Notes: a model not told the origin generated them from the letters alone. Numbered from the stretch's first letter, positions 36,013 through 47,636 are shown. The stretch is DNA of 64,000 nt from Aquibacillus rhizosphaerae (GCF_030282825.1 NZ_JASTZU010000021.1:81049-145048); one strand, 5' to 3'. Made by a program: numbers and translations.

Positions 36013-37158
36013 ATGAAAAAAATCACTCTATTAGGGGCAACCGGTTCAATCGGTAAGCAAACACTTGATGTTATACGTGAACATCACCATCTTTTTGAAC
36101 TGTATGGATTGTCCTTTGGCAGAAATATTGATAAAGCTATACCATTAATAAACGAATTTAAACCCAAAAAAATAGTTGTACAAGATATAGAAACAAAAAG
36201 AAACTTACAAAATATAGTAAATCACGATTATATTTTAGTTGGTAATGAGGGTATGATAGAAATTAGTGCTGATCAAGACACTGATGTATTGGTAAATGCA
36301 GTAATGGGCAGTGTAGGCCTTGAAGCAACTCTGTGTGCAATCCATGCAAATAAACAAATTGCGATTGCCAATAAGGAAACACTAGTTACAGCAGGTCACC
36401 TGGTAATGGAAGCTGCTAGAAGTCGTAAGGTGAGCCTACTACCTGTAGACAGTGAACACTCTGCTATATTTCAGTGTTTGAATGGTGAAAATCATAAAGA
36501 TGTGAATAAGGTCATCATTACTGCTTCAGGCGGAAGTTTTCGTGATAAAACAAGAAAGCAACTAGACAACGTTACCATTGATGACGCATTGAATCATCCA
36601 AATTGGAGTATGGGTGCTAAAATTACGGTTGATTCTGCTACAATGATGAATAAAGGTTTAGAAGTTATCGAAGCACACTGGTTGTTTAATATGCCGTATG
36701 ACAAAATAGATGTGGTTCTGCACAAAGAAAGTGTTATCCATTCTATGATTGAATTTGCTGATCAGAGTGTGATTGCTCAATTAGGAACACCTGATATGAG
36801 AGTGCCAATACAATATGCATTGACATACCCTGCTCGACTTCATTTACCCCAAGCAAAGAGCTTAAACTTAACTGAAGTTGGTCAGCTTCATTTTGCTGAG
36901 ATGGATTTTGATCGTTTTCCATGTCTAATGATGGCCTATAATGCTGGACGAGAAGGTGGTACGATGCCAACAGTATTAAATGCAGCAAATGAAGTTGCGG
37001 TAAGCTTATTTTTGCAAGGGAAAATACCTTTTCTAACAATTGAAAGATTGATTGAAAAAGCGTTAGAACAACACAGAACGATTCAAAAACCAAATTTAGA
37101 AACTATTTTAGAAGTTGACCAACAAACACGTCTACAAGTTCAGGCGTATTTAAATTAA
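36013..37158 (+). CDS. dxr: 1-deoxy-D-xylulose 5-phosphate reductoisomerase
   Basis: Dxr (IspC) makes 2-C-methylerythritol 4-phosphate, the first committed step of the MEP isoprenoid pathway, feeding UppS encoded nearby. The 381-residue product starts with the NADPH loop [16 protein letters not shown]. The NKETLVTAG block and [15 protein letters not shown] (metal-binding Asp and Glu) follow, with the flexible loop around [27 protein letters not shown] precedes the ATG. Length is typical. Confidence 0.97.
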   Translation: MKKITLLGATGSIGKQTLDVIREHHHLFELYGLSFGRNIDKAIPLINEFKPKKIVVQDIETKRNLQNIVNHDYILVGNEGMIEISADQDTDVLVNAVMGSVGLEATLCAIHANKQIAIANKETLVTAGHLVMEAARSRKVSLLPVDSEHSAIFQCLNGENHKDVNKVIITASGGSFRDKTRKQLDNVTIDDALNHPNWSMGAKITVDSATMMNKGLEVIEAHWLFNMPYDKIDVVLHKESVIHSMIEFADQSVIAQLGTPDMRVPIQYALTYPARLHLPQAKSLNLTEVGQLHFAEMDFDRFPCLMMAYNAGREGGTMPTVLNAANEVAVSLFLQGKIPFLTIERLIEKALEQHRTIQKPNLETILEVDQQTRLQVQAYLN

Positions 37159-37326
37159 GGCTTTTTTCATAAGTTTTGTTGCTTGTTTTTTGAAGTTGAT
37201 ATAAACTTTTGCTGGAAAACGGTAACGTCGAATTCAATCGATATGTTATGATGCAGTTTATAGGTTTTTAATGAACGATACCAACTTTATGGAAAACAGC
37301 CAAATTAAAAAAGGAGAGTGCTATTT

Positions 37327-38583
37327 TTGACCACCATAATCGCATTCATATTAATGTTTGGTTTACTCGTGTTTGTACATGAGTTCGGTCATTTTATTTT
37401 CGCAAAAAGGGCAGGTATGCTTGTAAGAGAGTTTGCGATTGGATTCGGACCAAAAGTATTTTCATTAAAAAATGATGAAACACTTTATACAATTAGACTG
37501 CTTCCATTAGGTGGCTATGTTCGTGTTGCTGGAGAAGATCCAGAGATTATTGACTTAAAAGCAGGACAACATATTGGGCTTGAATTTAATAATGAAAATA
37601 AGGTAAGTAAGATTATTGTCAATAATAAATCTAAACATCCCAACGCACACGTTATCGAGGTTGAGCGAGTTGATTTAGACCATCAACTTACTATCGAAGG
37701 CTATGAAATCGATGAAGACGAAAAAGTTGTTTTTCAAGTCGATCGTAAAGCGAACTTTGTTATGGATGAGACTGAAACACAAATTGCACCATATGATCGA
37801 CAATTTGCTTCAAAGTCTGTTCCAAAACGTGCCATGCAATTATTTGCAGGCCCAATGATGAACTTTATTCTGACGATAATAATATTTGCAATATTAGGTT
37901 TTGTCCAAGGCATTCCAACCGATAATGCCTCAATTGGAAGTGTTCAAGAAGATAGTCCTGCCGCAGAAGCGGGTTTTGAAGCAGGTGATGAAATAGTTGA
38001 AATAGAAGGTACTTCGATTTCAACATGGGAAGAGTTTCAAGTGATTGTTCAGGATAGCCCAGAACAAGAGTTATCAATGATGGTTAATCGAAATAACGAA
38101 AGAATTGAATTAAATGTTATTCCGAGAAGTCTAGAGAGACAGGACCAAGTTGTTGGCCAGATTGGTGTGCAAATTGAATTAGAAAAATCCATTGTTAAAG
38201 CCATACCATATAGTATTGAGCAAACTTATACATGGGCAAAACTAATCGTTGTTAATTTAGGTAAACTAGTTACTGGTCAATTCTCCATAGATATGTTATC
38301 AGGTCCTGTTGGGATTTACGATGCAACAGATCAAGTAGTAAAAACAGGATTTCTTAATTTTATGACATGGACAGCTGCTTTAAGTGTAAACTTAGGGATA
38401 ATTAACTTATTGCCTTTACCAGCATTAGATGGTGGTAGATTAATATTTGTAGGTCTTGAAGCCGTTCGTGGTAAACCGATTGATCCACAAAAAGAGGGAA
38501 TAGTTCACTTTATTGGTTTCGCATTACTAATGCTACTAATGATTGTGGTAACTTGGAATGATATCCAACGACTCTTTTTATAA
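37327..38583 (+). CDS. rasP: RasP (RseP) intramembrane zinc metalloprotease
   Basis: RasP is a site-2 protease that cuts anti-sigma factors, signal peptides and cell-division proteins within the membrane. The 418-residue product has HEFGH at about residues 18-22 in the first membrane helix, a PDZ domain (about 185-265, GSVQEDSPAAEAGFEAGDEI), and LPLPALDGGRLIFVGLEAVR with the third zinc ligand. I chose TTG at 37327, ten bases after AAGGAG; GTG at 37318 overlaps that site. A TGTTATGAT extended -10-like string at 37244-37252 may give it its own promoter. Confidence 0.95.
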   Translation: MTTIIAFILMFGLLVFVHEFGHFIFAKRAGMLVREFAIGFGPKVFSLKNDETLYTIRLLPLGGYVRVAGEDPEIIDLKAGQHIGLEFNNENKVSKIIVNNKSKHPNAHVIEVERVDLDHQLTIEGYEIDEDEKVVFQVDRKANFVMDETETQIAPYDRQFASKSVPKRAMQLFAGPMMNFILTIIIFAILGFVQGIPTDNASIGSVQEDSPAAEAGFEAGDEIVEIEGTSISTWEEFQVIVQDSPEQELSMMVNRNNERIELNVIPRSLERQDQVVGQIGVQIELEKSIVKAIPYSIEQTYTWAKLIVVNLGKLVTGQFSIDMLSGPVGIYDATDQVVKTGFLNFMTWTAALSVNLGIINLLPLPALDGGRLIFVGLEAVRGKPIDPQKEGIVHFIGFALLMLLMIVVTWNDIQRLFL

Positions 38584-38637
38584 TACTTATAAAAAGGCAA
38601 ACAGATAGTGTAATTAAATCTATGAGGTGAAATGAGC

Positions 38638-40341
38638 ATGAGACAGAGCGAATCTTTATTACCAACACTAAAAGAAGTACCAACAGATGCAGATATAAAA
38701 AGTCACCAACTATTACTAAGAGCAGGTTTCATTCGTCAGACAGCTTCTGGTGTTTATAGTTTCCTACCTTTAGGAAAACGTGTATTACGTAAGGTAGAAG
38801 AGATTGTAAGAGAAGAGATGGAGCAAATAGGTGCAAACGAAATGTTAATGCCCGCTCTGCAACCAGCAGAGCTGTGGAGAGAAACAGGCAGATGGGATGT
38901 TTATGGACCTGAATTAATGCGTTTAAAAGATCGCCATGATAGAGAATTTGCATTAGGGGCAACACATGAAGAGGTAATTACAAGTTTAGTAAGAGATGAA
39001 GTGAAAAGTTACAAAAAGCTTCCACTTACTCTATTTCAAATACAAACGAAATTCAGAGATGAAAAACGTCCTCGATTTGGTTTGTTACGAGGAAGAGAAT
39101 TTGTAATGAAAGATGCTTATTCTTTTCATGAGACTTATGAAAGTTTAGATATCACATACAACTCAATGTATCAAGCTTATTCGAACATTTTTAGCCGTTG
39201 TGGTTTGAATTTTCGTGCTGTCATTGCTGATTCTGGTGCAATGGGTGGAAAAGATACACATGAATTTATGGCTTTATCTGATGTAGGTGAAGATACAATC
39301 GCATATTCCGATACTTCTGATTATGCAGCGAATATTGAAATGGCACCTGTTATAGCTTCTTATACAAAAGAAGCTGTTGAGTTAGCTGAATTACAAAAAG
39401 TAGAAACAGCTGATCAAAAAACGATGCAAGATGTTGCTGACTTCTTAGGTCATCCACTAAATAAAGGACTTAAAACATTAATGTTTAAAGTGGATGAAAA
39501 ACTAGTTCTTGTTGTTACACGGGGAGATCACGAAGTAAATGATATTAAACTTAAAAACCTTTACCAGGCAAGTATTGTAGAACTAGCTTCCGAGCAAGAA
39601 ACAATAGATACCCTAGGTGCAGGTTTTGGTTCATTAGGTCCAGTGGGTGTGAACGGAAAAGTTGATGTAGTGGCAGATAATGCCGTTGAATATGTTGTTA
39701 ACGTATCTTGTGGTGCAAATGAAAATGGTTACCACTATATTAATGCTAATCCAGGTCGTGACTTTGAAATAGATACGTATGCTGATTTACGTTTTATTCA
39801 AGAAGGAGACGAATTGCCTGAAGATCAAGGGATAGTGAAATTTGCGAGAGGCATTGAAGTAGGACAAGTCTTCAAACTTGGTGATTTTTATGCTAATAAA
39901 CTTGGTGCTACTTTCTTGGATGACCGTGGTAAGTCAAATACAATGATTATGGGATGTTACGGTATTGGGGTATCGAGGACGCTTGCATCAATCGTTGAAC
40001 AGCATCATGACGAATCTGGAATTACTTGGCCAGTACAAGTTGCTCCGTTTCAAGTCCACCTATTAACTATTAATGCAAAAAAAGAAGAACAGAAGAAATT
40101 GGCAGAAGAATTATATTCTTCATTGAAATCGTTAGGTATCGAAGTATTATATGATGATAGAAAAGAACGTGCTGGTGTGAAATTTGCTGATAGTGACTTG
40201 ATAGGAATACCATACCGTATCACTGTTGGTAAAAGAGCAGATGAGGGTTATGTTGAGTTTAAACTAAGAGAAAATGGTGAACAGTCAGAACTCCATCAAT
40301 CTGAAATTGTAAATAAAATAAAACAATTGCTGGGAAAATAA
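38638..40341 (+). CDS. proS: Prolyl-tRNA synthetase, bacterial type
   Basis: ProS charges tRNA-Pro. The 567-residue product has class II motif 1 and motif 2 ([20 protein letters not shown]), an editing domain inserted at about residues 230-390 that hydrolyses Ala-tRNA-Pro, motif 3 ([20 protein letters not shown]) and a C-terminal anticodon-binding domain. I chose ATG at 38638, seven bases after GAGGTGA; ATG at 38632 is only one base from it. The order rasP-proS-polC is conserved in Bacilli. Confidence 0.97.
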   Translation: MRQSESLLPTLKEVPTDADIKSHQLLLRAGFIRQTASGVYSFLPLGKRVLRKVEEIVREEMEQIGANEMLMPALQPAELWRETGRWDVYGPELMRLKDRHDREFALGATHEEVITSLVRDEVKSYKKLPLTLFQIQTKFRDEKRPRFGLLRGREFVMKDAYSFHETYESLDITYNSMYQAYSNIFSRCGLNFRAVIADSGAMGGKDTHEFMALSDVGEDTIAYSDTSDYAANIEMAPVIASYTKEAVELAELQKVETADQKTMQDVADFLGHPLNKGLKTLMFKVDEKLVLVVTRGDHEVNDIKLKNLYQASIVELASEQETIDTLGAGFGSLGPVGVNGKVDVVADNAVEYVVNVSCGANENGYHYINANPGRDFEIDTYADLRFIQEGDELPEDQGIVKFARGIEVGQVFKLGDFYANKLGATFLDDRGKSNTMIMGCYGIGVSRTLASIVEQHHDESGITWPVQVAPFQVHLLTINAKKEEQKKLAEELYSSLKSLGIEVLYDDRKERAGVKFADSDLIGIPYRITVGKRADEGYVEFKLRENGEQSELHQSEIVNKIKQLLGK

Positions 40342-40407
40342 GTTTTTCATCTAATATACATGGTCAATATAACACGTATAGCTACTATTTTTCCCTATTT
40401 AGTTATT

Positions 40408-40443
40408 AAAACCCTTGTCGAATTCTCTGGTGACAGGGGTTTT
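40408..40443 (+). terminator. Intrinsic terminator after proS
   Basis: Twelve-base arms AAAACCCTTGTC (40408-40419) and GACAGGGGTTTT (40432-40443) pair with one G-T wobble. The right arm ends in TTTT followed by AATT. The A-rich left arm would give function in both directions. Confidence 0.88.
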
Positions 40444-40751
40444 AATTCGTAGTAGAATAAAATAATAGCAAATACACTCTATTTTTTGAGTTCAGAAAGT
40501 CTTGTATTGTTATGGTTAGTGACTAATCGTAAAAGAACAAAAGCGCAGTCGTAACGCTCACCACCAAAAACAAGCTAAGAAAAGCTTTGGCATGGAGTTT
40601 TTTTGAACACTTTGCCTTCGAGTGGATGTGGCTGTTTCTGCATGTTATCCACATCCTAGACAAACTATAGTTCTGGACATTACTATACTATGCATTATTA
40701 GATTTTTGAACGTACATGAATAAGAGTTTCTGGATACGGGGAGGAACACAT
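40444..40751 (+). promoter_or_regulatory. Region before polC with DnaA box and candidate promoter
   Basis: No ORF is seen in this 308 bp stretch. A perfect DnaA box TTATCCACA is at 40645-40653, as part of a GGATGTGG/CCACATCC inverted repeat (40624-40631 and 40649-40656). TAGACA at 40657-40662, an 18 bp spacer and TACTAT at 40681-40686 form a plausible promoter just after the box. A weak hairpin followed by seven T lies near 40560-40607. GGGGAGGA precedes the polC ATG. Confidence 0.5.
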
Positions 40752-43700
40752 ATGGACATATCCAGCAATGAAAAAATGAATTTACTTCTTACACAAATAG
40801 GAATTCCCGAAGATTTGAAGGAATTACACTTTAAGGATAGCTATTTGTCAAAATTAGAGGTGCACAAAAAGTCAAAGTTATGGCATTTTCATATAAATGT
40901 AATACAAGTATTACCTGCTTCTGTATATCGTGTTTTTACGATGAAGTTACAGGAAACTTTTTCTCATATTGCTACAATTGATTGGACTTTTTACACAAAT
41001 AATAAAGATTTGCTAGAACAAGATATTTATGATTACTGGCAAGATTTTGTTTTTACTGTAAAAGATATGTCTCCAGCATATAAAGATTTAGTTCATGAAC
41101 AGAAGCCACGTCTTGAAGGAAATAAGATTAAGTTGACTGCAAGGAATGATGCAGAAGGTGTTGCATTGAAGAAGAGGTTAGAGCCTGCATTAAAAAACTA
41201 TTGTCATAGAATTGGTGCATTGCCATATATGTTAGTAATTGATGTTAAGACAGAAATAAATGATTTAGAAAAGTTTAGGGAACAAAAAGCAATAGAAGAC
41301 CAGAAATTAGTGCAAAGGGCAGTGAAAGATCAAGAAGACAGATCTAAACAAAAGAACGATGGAGTGCCTGAGGGCCCTGTAACTATTGGTTATGCCATTA
41401 AAGAAGATTCGGTCCCAATGGAAAGCATACTTGAGGAAGAACGTCGAATGATTGTGCAAGGTTATATATTTGATGTTGATGTTCGTGAGCTAAGATCAGG
41501 TAGACACTTGTTAATTATCAAAGCTACTGATTATACAGATTCGTTTCAGCTTAAGATGTTCTCTAAAGGTGATCAAGATGCCGAGAAGTTTAAGCAAATT
41601 AAAAAAGGTATGTGGATTAAAGCTCGCGGAAGTGTCCAAACGGATACATTCACAAATGAATTAACGATGATGGTAAATGATATTAATCAAATTATGCCTA
41701 AAACTCGTCAGGATAAAGCACCAGAAGGTGAAAAAAGAGTTGAGCTTCATGCACATACAACGATGAGCCAAATGGATGCTGTTGTTTCTGCAACTAGAAT
41801 AGTGGAACAGGCTGCTAGTTGGGGTCACCCAGCAGTTGCTATTACCGATCATGCCGTAGCACAGTCTTTTCCCGAAGCTTACGCTGCAGGCAGCAAGCAT
41901 GGCATTAAAGTGATTTACGGCTTGGAAGCAAACGTAGTGGATGATGGGGTACCAATTGCGTATAATGTTGCTGATGTAAACCTCGAGGATGCAACTTATG
42001 TAGTTTTTGATGTTGAGACCACAGGTTTATCAGCTGTTTACGACACAATTATAGAACTTGCAGCTGTAAAAATTAAAGGTGGCGATATCATTGATCGATT
42101 TGAATCGTTTGCAAATCCGCATCATTCTTTATCACAAACAACTATTGATTTAACAGGGATAACAGATGACATGGTAAGAAATGCTCCTGAAGTTGGTCAA
42201 GTTTTAAAAGACTTCCACGAATGGATGGGTGAAGATGTGCTTGTAGCGCATAATGCTAGTTTTGATATGGGTTTTCTAAATGAAGGTTTAAAGAAAATTG
42301 ATTATGAGAAAGCGCCTAATCCAGTGATTGATACATTAGAATTAGCTCGATTTCTATTTCCTGATTTAAAAAACCACCGACTAAATACCCTTTGCAAAAA
42401 GTTGGATATTGAATTAACACAACATCATAGAGCAATTTACGATGCAGAAGCAACGGGCTATTTATTATGGAAATTAGTAAAACTAGCTAGTGAAAAAGAA
42501 ATCTTAAACCATAATGAATTTAATAAGCACATGGGTGAGGGGAATGCTTATCAGCGTTCTAGACCGTTCCATATAACACTGTTGGCACAAAATGAAATTG
42601 GTTTAAAAAATATATTTAAATTAGTTTCTTTAGCACACATTGATTATTTTTACCGAGTACCTAGAATTCCCAGGTCAAAACTACAAGCACATCGAGAAGG
42701 TTTGATAGTTGGTTCAGGTTGTGATAAGGGAGAAGTATTTGAAACAATGATGCAGAAGTCAAAAGAAGAAGCAGAAAAGACAGCTGAATTCTATGACTTT
42801 ATCGAGATTCAACCCCCTACTAATTATAATCATTTGATTGAAAGAGAACTAGTTCAAAATGAAGCTCAAATATTTGATATACTAAAAAACTTAACTGAAT
42901 TAGCTGATCAGATGGGTAAAAAGTGTGTGGCAACAGGAAATACGCATTATATTGAACCAAACGACAAGATTTATCGACAAATATTGATTTCATCACAAAA
43001 CGGTAATCCATTAAGTCGACAAACACTGCCAGATGTGCATTTTAGGACAACGGATGAAATGCTGGATTGTTTTCAGTTTTTAAGCAAAGAAAAAGCAAAA
43101 GAAGTGGTCGTGACTAACACACAATTTATTGCTGATCAAATTGAGTCGATAAAGCCAATAAAAGATGACTTATACACTCCTAACATTGACGGGGCAGAAG
43201 AAGAAGTTAGGGAACTAAGTTATAACTATGCAAGAAACCTATATGGTGATGAGTTACCTGAACTTGTTGAAAAACGTATTGAAAAAGAACTAAAAAGTAT
43301 TATTGGTCATGGATTTGCAGTTATTTACTTGATCTCACATAAATTGGTGAAAAAATCATTAGATGATGGCTACTTAGTTGGTTCTCGTGGTTCGGTAGGT
43401 TCATCTTTAATAGCTACCTTAACAGAAATAACAGAGGTAAACCCTCTACCTCCACATTATCAATGTCCAGCATGTAAGTATAATGAATTCTTCAATGATG
43501 GCTCATATGGTAGTGGCTTTGATTTACCAGACAAAGATTGCCCATCATGTGGTACAAGTCTCAAAAAAGATGGGCAGGATATTCCGTTTGAAACATTTTT
43601 AGGGTTTAAAGGAGATAAAGTACCTGATATTGATCTTAACTTTTCTGGTGCGTATCAACCAAAAGCGCATAATTATACAAAAGTATTATTTGGCGAGGAT

Positions 43701-45044
43701 AATGTCTACCGAGCAGGTACAATTGGTACAGTTGCTGAAAAAACAGCCTATGGCTATGTGAAGGGTTATGCTGGAGACCATCAATTGCAAATTAAAAATG
43801 TAGAGGTTGATCGATTAGTTTCAGGTTGCACTGGAGTAAAGCGTACTTCTGGACAACACCCTGGTGGTATCATTGTAGTACCAGATGATATGGAAATATA
43901 TGACTTCACTCCTATTCAATATCCAGCAGATGATCGAAACTCTGAATGGAAAACAACGCATTTTGATTTTCATTCTATCCATGATAATTTGTTGAAACTA
44001 GATATTCTAGGCCACGATGATCCGACTGTTATTCGAATGTTACAGGATTTAAGTGGAATTGACCCAAAAACAATTCCTACAGATGACGAGGAAGTTATGA
44101 AAATATTTTCTGGACCTGAAGTGTTAGGAGTGACTTCGGATCAGATTATGTGTAAAACTGGTACACTTGGTGTTCCCGAGTTTGGTACTCGCTTCGTTCG
44201 ACAAATGTTAGAGGATACAAGACCAAAAACATTTGCTGAGCTTGTCATTATTTCTGGGTTATCTCATGGTACGGATGTGTGGCTTGGCAATGCGCAGGAT
44301 CTTATAAACAATGGGATCTGTGGATTACCAGATGTAATTGGTTGCCGTGACGATATTATGGTTTACTTGATGCATAAAGGACTCGATGCTTCTTTAGCAT
44401 TTAAGATTATGGAATTCGTTCGAAAAGGAAAGGGACTGCAAGATGAATGGATAGATGAAATGAAAAAGCATAATGTTCCGGATTGGTATATTGATTCGTG
44501 TAAAAAGATTAAATATATGTTTCCAAAAGCACACGCGGCAGCGTACGTATTAATGGCAATCCGGATAGCTTATTTTAAAGTACATCATCCTATCTTTTTC
44601 TATGCTGCTTATTTTTCCGTCCGAGCGGGTGATTTTGACCTTGATGTAATGGTTAAAGGATCAAGTGTTATACGAAAAAGAGTTGAAGATATCCTAGCTA
44701 AAGGCAATGATGCGTCACCAAAAGAGAAAAATTTATCTACCGTACTAGAATTGGCTTTGGAAATGAATGAACGTGGTTATTCATTCCAAAAAGTTGATTT
44801 ATATAGATCGAGCGCTACGGATTTTATTGTTGATGGAGATAGCTTGATTCCTCCTTTTAATGCAGTAGATGGTTTAGGGACAAATGCTGCCCTAAATATA
44901 GTCAAGGCAAGAGAAGAAGGCGAGTTTTTATCTAAGGAAGATTTAAGGTTACGCAGTCGCATTTCGAAAACGGTTTTAGAATACCTAGATAATCATGGCT
45001 GTTTAGAAGGAATGGCGGATAAAAATCAGTTATCTCTATTTTAA
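40752..45044 (+). CDS. polC: DNA polymerase III alpha subunit, PolC type
   Basis: PolC is the Gram-positive replicative polymerase with a built-in proofreading exonuclease. The 1430-residue product has an N-terminal domain, an OB fold, a PHP domain starting about residue 333 ([15 protein letters not shown]) and interrupted by a DEDD exonuclease at about 417-590 ([44 protein letters not shown]). The polymerase core includes [12 protein letters not shown] and DIDLNFSG, with zinc cysteines in [12 protein letters not shown] and DCPSCG. I chose ATG at 40752 after GGGGAGGA; ATG at 40716 precedes that site. Confidence 0.98.
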   Translation: MDISSNEKMNLLLTQIGIPEDLKELHFKDSYLSKLEVHKKSKLWHFHINVIQVLPASVYRVFTMKLQETFSHIATIDWTFYTNNKDLLEQDIYDYWQDFVFTVKDMSPAYKDLVHEQKPRLEGNKIKLTARNDAEGVALKKRLEPALKNYCHRIGALPYMLVIDVKTEINDLEKFREQKAIEDQKLVQRAVKDQEDRSKQKNDGVPEGPVTIGYAIKEDSVPMESILEEERRMIVQGYIFDVDVRELRSGRHLLIIKATDYTDSFQLKMFSKGDQDAEKFKQIKKGMWIKARGSVQTDTFTNELTMMVNDINQIMPKTRQDKAPEGEKRVELHAHTTMSQMDAVVSATRIVEQAASWGHPAVAITDHAVAQSFPEAYAAGSKHGIKVIYGLEANVVDDGVPIAYNVADVNLEDATYVVFDVETTGLSAVYDTIIELAAVKIKGGDIIDRFESFANPHHSLSQTTIDLTGITDDMVRNAPEVGQVLKDFHEWMGEDVLVAHNASFDMGFLNEGLKKIDYEKAPNPVIDTLELARFLFPDLKNHRLNTLCKKLDIELTQHHRAIYDAEATGYLLWKLVKLASEKEILNHNEFNKHMGEGNAYQRSRPFHITLLAQNEIGLKNIFKLVSLAHIDYFYRVPRIPRSKLQAHREGLIVGSGCDKGEVFETMMQKSKEEAEKTAEFYDFIEIQPPTNYNHLIERELVQNEAQIFDILKNLTELADQMGKKCVATGNTHYIEPNDKIYRQILISSQNGNPLSRQTLPDVHFRTTDEMLDCFQFLSKEKAKEVVVTNTQFIADQIESIKPIKDDLYTPNIDGAEEEVRELSYNYARNLYGDELPELVEKRIEKELKSIIGHGFAVIYLISHKLVKKSLDDGYLVGSRGSVGSSLIATLTEITEVNPLPPHYQCPACKYNEFFNDGSYGSGFDLPDKDCPSCGTSLKKDGQDIPFETFLGFKGDKVPDIDLNFSGAYQPKAHNYTKVLFGEDNVYRAGTIGTVAEKTAYGYVKGYAGDHQLQIKNVEVDRLVSGCTGVKRTSGQHPGGIIVVPDDMEIYDFTPIQYPADDRNSEWKTTHFDFHSIHDNLLKLDILGHDDPTVIRMLQDLSGIDPKTIPTDDEEVMKIFSGPEVLGVTSDQIMCKTGTLGVPEFGTRFVRQMLEDTRPKTFAELVIISGLSHGTDVWLGNAQDLINNGICGLPDVIGCRDDIMVYLMHKGLDASLAFKIMEFVRKGKGLQDEWIDEMKKHNVPDWYIDSCKKIKYMFPKAHAAAYVLMAIRIAYFKVHHPIFFYAAYFSVRAGDFDLDVMVKGSSVIRKRVEDILAKGNDASPKEKNLSTVLELALEMNERGYSFQKVDLYRSSATDFIVDGDSLIPPFNAVDGLGTNAALNIVKAREEGEFLSKEDLRLRSRISKTVLEYLDNHGCLEGMADKNQLSLF

Positions 45045-45111
45045 AGAATCTTTACTATGAATTTATTTAAAGTCATACTGGTAACTTTCAATTTATCAAA
45101 TGGGGATATTC

Positions 45112-45140
45112 TTGCATAAATTTCTAAGATGTGGTATATT
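45112..45140 (+). promoter_or_regulatory. Sigma-A promoter of the rimP-nusA-infB operon
   Basis: TTGCAT at 45112-45117, a 17 bp spacer and TATATT at 45135-45140, with an extended TGG in front of the -10, make one of the best promoters in the window. Transcription would begin near 45147 and run through a leader of about 280 bases before rimP. Confidence 0.75.
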
Positions 45141-45146
45141 TTGTAG

Positions 45147-45427
45147 TGGTAAGTATTGATACGTATGCTAGAAAGAGTGGGGAAACCCACTCTTTCTTTC
45201 ATACCTATTTCCTTTTTGAACTGTCACTGTCGCAGCAAATAGGAGATCCCTGATATAGGATGGAAGCTAATGAGTTCCCTTGCCAAAGCAAAAAATGGCA
45301 AGGGTTTTATAATTAATACAATAATTCATTTTAATGAAAGAAGTTTAATTGAATATACTAAATACAAAATCAACATCTACTCATTAGACTTATAATTCTT
45401 ATGATTTTCATAAAGGAGGGAATAAAG
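45147..45427 (+). promoter_or_regulatory. Long leader of the nusA operon, candidate transcription attenuator
   Basis: The leader contains a perfect 12 bp hairpin with a GAAA loop (arms 45170-45181 and 45186-45197) close to the start of the RNA. Further down is a 9 bp terminator hairpin, followed by an AT-rich stretch up to AAAGGAGGG before rimP. In B. subtilis NusA is reported to limit its own operon through NusA-dependent termination in the leader. The arrangement here fits that; the mechanism in this organism is inferred. Confidence 0.6.
45277..45308 (+). terminator. Intrinsic terminator within the rimP-nusA leader
   Basis: CCCTTGCCA at 45277-45285 pairs with TGGCAAGGG at 45296-45304, followed by TTTT then ATAATT. 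The T run is interrupted after four bases, a trait reported for terminators that need NusA. It lies between the operon promoter and the first gene, so it would act as an attenuator. Confidence 0.8.
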
Positions 45428-45901
45428 TTGAGTAATAAAGTAACTGAAAAGACAGAGGATTTAGTCCAACCAATATTAGATGAATTGAATTTAGAACTTG
45501 TTGATGTAGAATTTGAAAAAGAGGGACCAAATTGGTTTTTGCGTGTATTCGTCGATAAAACGGGAGGCGTTGACATCGAAGAATGTGGCCAAGTTTCCGA
45601 AAAACTCAGTGAGAAATTAGATGCAGAAGATCCAGTTACATTCCCTTATTTCTTGGAAGTTTCATCACCAGGGGCTGAACGTCCTTTAAAAAAGAAAAAG
45701 GATTTTGAAAGTAATGTTGGAAATAATATTTTTATTAAGTTATACGAGCCACTTCATGGATCAAAAGAATTCGAAGGTATTTTAAAATCTTTTGAAAACG
45801 AAGTAGCTAAATTAGAAATAAAAATTAAAGCTAGAAAAAAAGAGATAGAACTACCTTATGAAAAAATTGCAAAAGCTCGGTTAGCAGTAACTTTTAATTA
45901 A
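45428..45901 (+). CDS. rimP: RimP, 30S ribosome maturation factor
   Basis: RimP binds S12 and helps late 30S assembly. The 157-residue product has the N-terminal domain with [20 protein letters not shown], the [20 protein letters not shown] signature and a C-terminal SH3-like domain. The start is TTG at 45428, seven bases after AAAGGAGGG; an in-frame upstream codon at 45401 precedes that site. It is the first gene of the nusA operon, as in B. subtilis (ylxS). Confidence 0.95.
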   Translation: MSNKVTEKTEDLVQPILDELNLELVDVEFEKEGPNWFLRVFVDKTGGVDIEECGQVSEKLSEKLDAEDPVTFPYFLEVSSPGAERPLKKKKDFESNVGNNIFIKLYEPLHGSKEFEGILKSFENEVAKLEIKIKARKKEIELPYEKIAKARLAVTFN

Positions 45902-45914
45902 AGGGGGAAGAAAC

Positions 45915-47024
45915 GTGAGTAGTGAGCTGTTTGACGCCATTCAATATTTAGAGAAAGAAAAAGGCATCAATAAAGATGTATTAATGGAAGCATTGGAAGC
46001 GGCGCTTATTTCTGCATACAAGAAAAACTTTAAGTCTGCTACGAATGTTAGAGTCGACTTAAATGAAACAACAGGTAGTATGCACGTGTTCGCTAGAAAA
46101 GACATAGTAGAAGAAGTTGAAGATAAACAGCAGCAAATGTCACTAGAAGAAGCTAAACAACTTAATCCGAATTATGATTTGGGTGATGTTGTTGAAATAG
46201 AGGTGACACCAAAAGACTTTGGAAGAATAGCGGCCCAAGCTGCCAAGCAAGTGGTAACACAACGGGTACGTGAAGCAGAAAGAGGCGTTATTTTCAATGA
46301 ATACATAGATAGAGAAGAGGATGTAATGAACGGTATTATTCAAAGAAAGGATCCTCGCTTTATTTATGTTAATCTAGGTAAGGTGGAAGCCAAATTACCT
46401 GAAAGTGAACAAATGCCTGTTGAACAATACAATGTACATGATAGGTTAAAAGTATTTGTTACAAAAGTAGAAAATACAAACAAAGGCCCTCAAATATACG
46501 TGTCTCGAACACATCCAGGTTTGCTAAAACGTTTATTTGAAATGGAAGTACCAGAAATATACGACGGTACAGTAGAGATAAGATCTGTTGCACGTGAAGC
46601 AGGTGACCGTTCTAAAATTTCTGTTCACGCTGAAAATCCCGAGGTTGATCCAGTGGGTTCTTGTGTAGGTCAAAGAGGTCAGAGAGTTCAGACAATCGTC
46701 AATGAATTAAAAGGGGAAAAAATTGATATTGTAGAATGGTCTGAAGATCCAGTAGTTTACGTGTCTAATGCATTAAGTCCTTCAAAGGTTGTAAAAGTAT
46801 TAGTAAGTGAAGAAGAGAAAGCAACAACAGTAATAGTTCCTGATTATCAGCTTTCTCTTGCAATTGGAAAAAGGGGACAAAATGCCAGACTAGCGGCAAA
46901 GCTAACTGGTTGGAAAATAGATATAAAGAGTGAATCTGAAGCTAAAGAAGAAGGTCTTATAGCTGAGAAAGATACATTAGATGAAGAGTCTTATTCTGAA
47001 ATAGATGAAGATCTATTTGAATAA
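45915..47024 (+). CDS. nusA: NusA, transcription elongation and termination factor
   Basis: NusA binds RNA polymerase and nascent RNA, increasing pausing and intrinsic termination. The 369-residue product has the N-terminal polymerase-binding domain, an S1 domain (about residues 130-200, VMNGIIQRKDPRFIYVNLGK), and two KH domains (DPVGSCVGQRGQRVQTIVNE and LSLAIGKRGQNARLAAKLTG). It lacks the C-terminal acidic repeats of E. coli NusA, as is normal in Bacilli. GTG at 45915 follows AAGGGGG. Confidence 0.98.
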   Translation: MSSELFDAIQYLEKEKGINKDVLMEALEAALISAYKKNFKSATNVRVDLNETTGSMHVFARKDIVEEVEDKQQQMSLEEAKQLNPNYDLGDVVEIEVTPKDFGRIAAQAAKQVVTQRVREAERGVIFNEYIDREEDVMNGIIQRKDPRFIYVNLGKVEAKLPESEQMPVEQYNVHDRLKVFVTKVENTNKGPQIYVSRTHPGLLKRLFEMEVPEIYDGTVEIRSVAREAGDRSKISVHAENPEVDPVGSCVGQRGQRVQTIVNELKGEKIDIVEWSEDPVVYVSNALSPSKVVKVLVSEEEKATTVIVPDYQLSLAIGKRGQNARLAAKLTGWKIDIKSESEAKEEGLIAEKDTLDEESYSEIDEDLFE

Positions 47025-47036
47025 GGAGGTAAAAAA

Positions 47037-47315
47037 ATGGCAAGAACAAATAAAAAAACACCTCTTAGAAAATGCGTAGTAACACAAGAAATGAAACCGA
47101 AAAAAGAGTTAATTCGGATTGTTCGCAACAAAGAGGGTGAAGTATTTGTTGATGAAACGGGAAAAAAAAATGGTAGAGGCGCTTATGTTTCTAAAAGCAG
47201 TGATGTTGTGAATACTGCCCAAAAAACTAAAGTCCTTGATCGACAATTAAATACGAGTATTGATAACTCGATTTATGAAGAATTAAAATTAATTATAGAG
47301 GGTAATAAAAATTGA
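47037..47315 (+). CDS. rnpM: RnpM (YlxR), RNase P modulator
   Basis: This small RNA-binding protein of the DUF448/YlxR family is recently described as a modulator of RNase P in B. subtilis. The 92-residue product starts with a basic stretch, then PLRKCVVTQEMKPKKELIRI and the diagnostic GKKNGRGAYVSKS loop. AAGGAGGT precedes the ATG. It overlaps ylxQ by four bases, as usual in nusA operons. Confidence 0.93.
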   Translation: MARTNKKTPLRKCVVTQEMKPKKELIRIVRNKEGEVFVDETGKKNGRGAYVSKSSDVVNTAQKTKVLDRQLNTSIDNSIYEELKLIIEGNKN

Positions 47316-47632
47316 GTAGAGGTAAAGATTATCTGAATCTATTAGGGCTAGCTATGCGTGCAAGAATGTGCACATTGGGCGAGGAGTCCATTATTCGTGA
47401 TATTCAAAAACAAAATGCGAAACTAGTACTTTTAGCAAGTGATACGGGTCCGCACACAAGTAAAAAGATAAAGGATAAATGTACTTATTACAATATTCCT
47501 TTTCGAATAGTGGATGATCGCGATACCATTTCACAAGCTATAGGAAAATCTGGAAGAGTTGCCATTGCTATTTTAGATGGAGGATTCGCTGATAAAATTA
47601 CATCGTTACTCGATAAATCTATTCGGGGGTGA
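47312..47632 (+). CDS. ylxQ: YlxQ, L7Ae-type RNA-binding protein
   Basis: This is an L7Ae/L30e-fold protein that binds kink-turn RNA. The 106-residue product has the core [20 protein letters not shown] and [20 protein letters not shown]. Family members bind K-turns, but no essential role has been shown in Bacillus. The TTG start at 47312 overlaps the rnpM end and GAGGGT is upstream. It is followed closely by infB. Confidence 0.92.
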   Translation: MSRGKDYLNLLGLAMRARMCTLGEESIIRDIQKQNAKLVLLASDTGPHTSKKIKDKCTYYNIPFRIVDDRDTISQAIGKSGRVAIAILDGGFADKITSLLDKSIRG

Positions 47633-47636
47633 ACGT

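Noticed and set aside
40342..40751. T-box leader or tRNA gene near proS and polC
   Set aside because: No AGGGTGG-type T-box core and no cloverleaf could be drawn; the gap is explained by a terminator and a promoter region.
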